From positions 22,073,743-22,137,742 of the forward strand of contig OZ022256.1 in NCBI GenBank assembly GCA_963978905.1: a DNA stretch of 64,000 nt, in the 5' to 3' direction. The stretch is from Trichostrongylus colubriformis (Eukaryota > Nematoda > Chromadorea > Rhabditida > Trichostrongylidae). Every line of letters starts with the position of its first letter. Position 1 is the stretch's first letter. The position numbers and the translations under genes are program-made. The notes beneath the pieces were generated by a model, which was not told where the DNA came from, ran no database searches, and saw only the letters and a program-made list of their open reading frames with translations. Below are positions 62,583-64,000 of the stretch, in pieces.

Positions 62583-64000
62583 CTCAGAGCTTCAATGCCA
62601 TGCCACCTCACCTAATTTGATCGAGACTTTTATTTGCAATCGCTTTGTTCTGCTGGTCGGTTTTCCAAATAATTTTGAAGCAGAACATCCGTGGTTGGTC
62701 CACCTCCGGAGTGCTTCTACCAATGCACTTATCCAATGGATCTTGCTGTTCAGTTACGTCGTCTTATTGCTCGTCTTGTTCTTGTGGAACTACTTCCTCC
62801 TGTGACTCCTAGAACCTCGTGGTGTCCCTCACTTCGACTACTACATACACGCGGAAGCACGGATCTCCATCCCGGAAGCACGGATCTCTATCCCCCCCCC
62901 TTCTTATCATTGAGGTATAGCTCCGCCATTTGTCAGCACTCGCCATCTGAATCTTCTCATCGTCGGAATCTTCTTGTTCATTGGTTTCCACTTGCTACTG
63001 AGCATCTGGGCGCAGGCTGCATTGTAGGACACTGCATACATACGAGGAGCGTCGGCTCAAATTTCAGATGAATTTTTAGAGTTGAAAAACGGACCAGGGG
63101 ATAGTAATTACTGTATCTCAGGATATGTTAACCACTTTGTGCACACAGGATCTTTAACAATCCGATCCCAGTAATAATTCGATGTAGTGTTGTGATACCG
63201 TGTTACACTATTCCTGTTTTATAACAATTGTATATCATTATGATGTCGTGAAGTGGTTCATGCTGAACTATTACCATTGTTGATACCCGACACTGGTCGA
63301 AACTTTTCTATGGAAACTGCGCAGAACCGAGTTCACCAGCGCCCTCGGAAACCTTTGTAGGAGTAGCGATAGTCAAAATCTTTCGAAATTAGTATATTTG
63401 CCCAAAAACGCGAAATTTGACACTTTCGCGCAAAACCGAGCTCACCATCGTGATCAGCACCCTTGAAACCCCCATATGCAAGTTTCCAAAGAAAAGTAAA
63501 ATTCTGACCTTTTTTGGGTATGACCAGATGTCGAAAACCTGATTCCATCGATGTTATTAGGATAAACAACGTACGTTACTGCGCATGAGACATTGCCTGA
63601 TAGAGACAACAGGACAACACAGTAGTACAGCAGCAAGATTCCAGTAGTGCTATTACGTTAGCACTGGTGTATGCTGCAGGGAAGGGCGGAGTCAGGGGCG
63701 GGGTCAAGGGGAGGGGCAAGTCCTCCAGCCAGCGTCAAGCGTCCAGTTGAGGAAAATTTTTGAAAAATACGACCCCCCCCCCCCAGAAAGGGGGCCTCAA
63801 TACGAGCGCTCCTTTTTTATGGTCCGCTTCTTCTGTGGTTTCTAACAAGCCAGTGCGATCCACATGGGAAATTAGGGGCCTATGGTGAAAAAACACTGGA
63901 GCCAAACAAACTCCTGACAAAATAGAGAAATAAGAACCTAACAAAACTCGGTACTCATACTCCAGGACAAAATCGAAGATAAGAACCCTACAATTCCAAT
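62583..64000. other. Intergenic to window end, no gene supported
   Basis: Contains a 20-bp tandem duplication CGGAAGCACGGATCTC-ATCC (62852-62893), C9 and C14 runs (62893, 63773) and a GGGGCGGGG-rich stretch (63683-63718). A weak internal repeat lies around 63330-63450 (CGC-AAAACCGAG-TCACCA). Nothing coding is supported. Confidence 0.4.

Noticed and set aside
1..64000. tRNA, rRNA, spliced-leader or snRNA genes
   Set aside because: I looked for T-loop GGTTCRA strings, 5S-type and SL1-type sequences and saw none convincing by eye. A covariance search could still find some.

Overview
The window is eukaryotic and reads as nematode intergenic DNA, most likely from a parasitic species of the hookworm/strongylid type. 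The evidence is frame-broken RTE and CR1 LINE copies, two Penelope-like elements, a Ty3/gypsy element, fold-back MITEs, and short AT-rich introns with TTTTCAG-type acceptors. The species cannot be proven from sequence alone. There is no operon structure, no CRISPR array, and no rRNA or tRNA gene that I could recognise. Almost everything identifiable is mobile DNA.

Layout. 0.4-1.9 kb: 5'-truncated RTE LINE with a perfect 16-bp target duplication. 2.9 kb: TTTA microsatellite. 3.6-10 kb: two different CR1 LINEs, both on the minus strand. 10.8-11.8 kb: the best host gene, an intact, intronless EF-hand rhomboid protease. 13.1-13.6 kb: large fold-back MITE, whose family recurs at 39.7 and 40.2 kb. 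15.6-18.7 kb: Penelope-like element with a 580-codon reverse transcriptase and, downstream of it, a hammerhead ribozyme whose parts are arranged in a non-canonical order. 20.6-24.8 kb: CR1 LINE on the plus strand. 27.9-29.9 kb: half of a MITE, a GIY-YIG remnant and two exons of a beta-1,3-galactosyltransferase-like gene. 31.9-39.6 kb: complete Ty3/gypsy element (LTRs, 4-bp target duplication, gag-protease-RT-RNase H-integrase, then about 400 extra residues), broken by two frameshifts, one stop and a palindromic MITE. 41.2-43.3 kb: Penelope-like element with inverted terminal repeats and a GIY-YIG endonuclease. 43.9-47.6 kb: inverted duplication with arms of about 1.2 kb. 47.6-54.3 kb: tandem and segmental duplications, including two near-identical copies of a small leucine-rich-repeat-like gene. 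55.4-62.6 kb: degenerate large DNA transposon candidate (transposase-like and Ulp1-like pieces) and a tandem array of tiny exons.

The observation most worth following is at 15606-15695 on the minus strand. Two adjacent hairpins have loops that together supply every conserved hammerhead nucleotide and all of stems I and II, while stem III is the stem of the second hairpin. The order of strands is I'-core-II / III-GUC-I / II'-GAAA-III', so the ribozyme would form by a loop-loop (kissing) interaction. I know of no described natural hammerhead with this connectivity.
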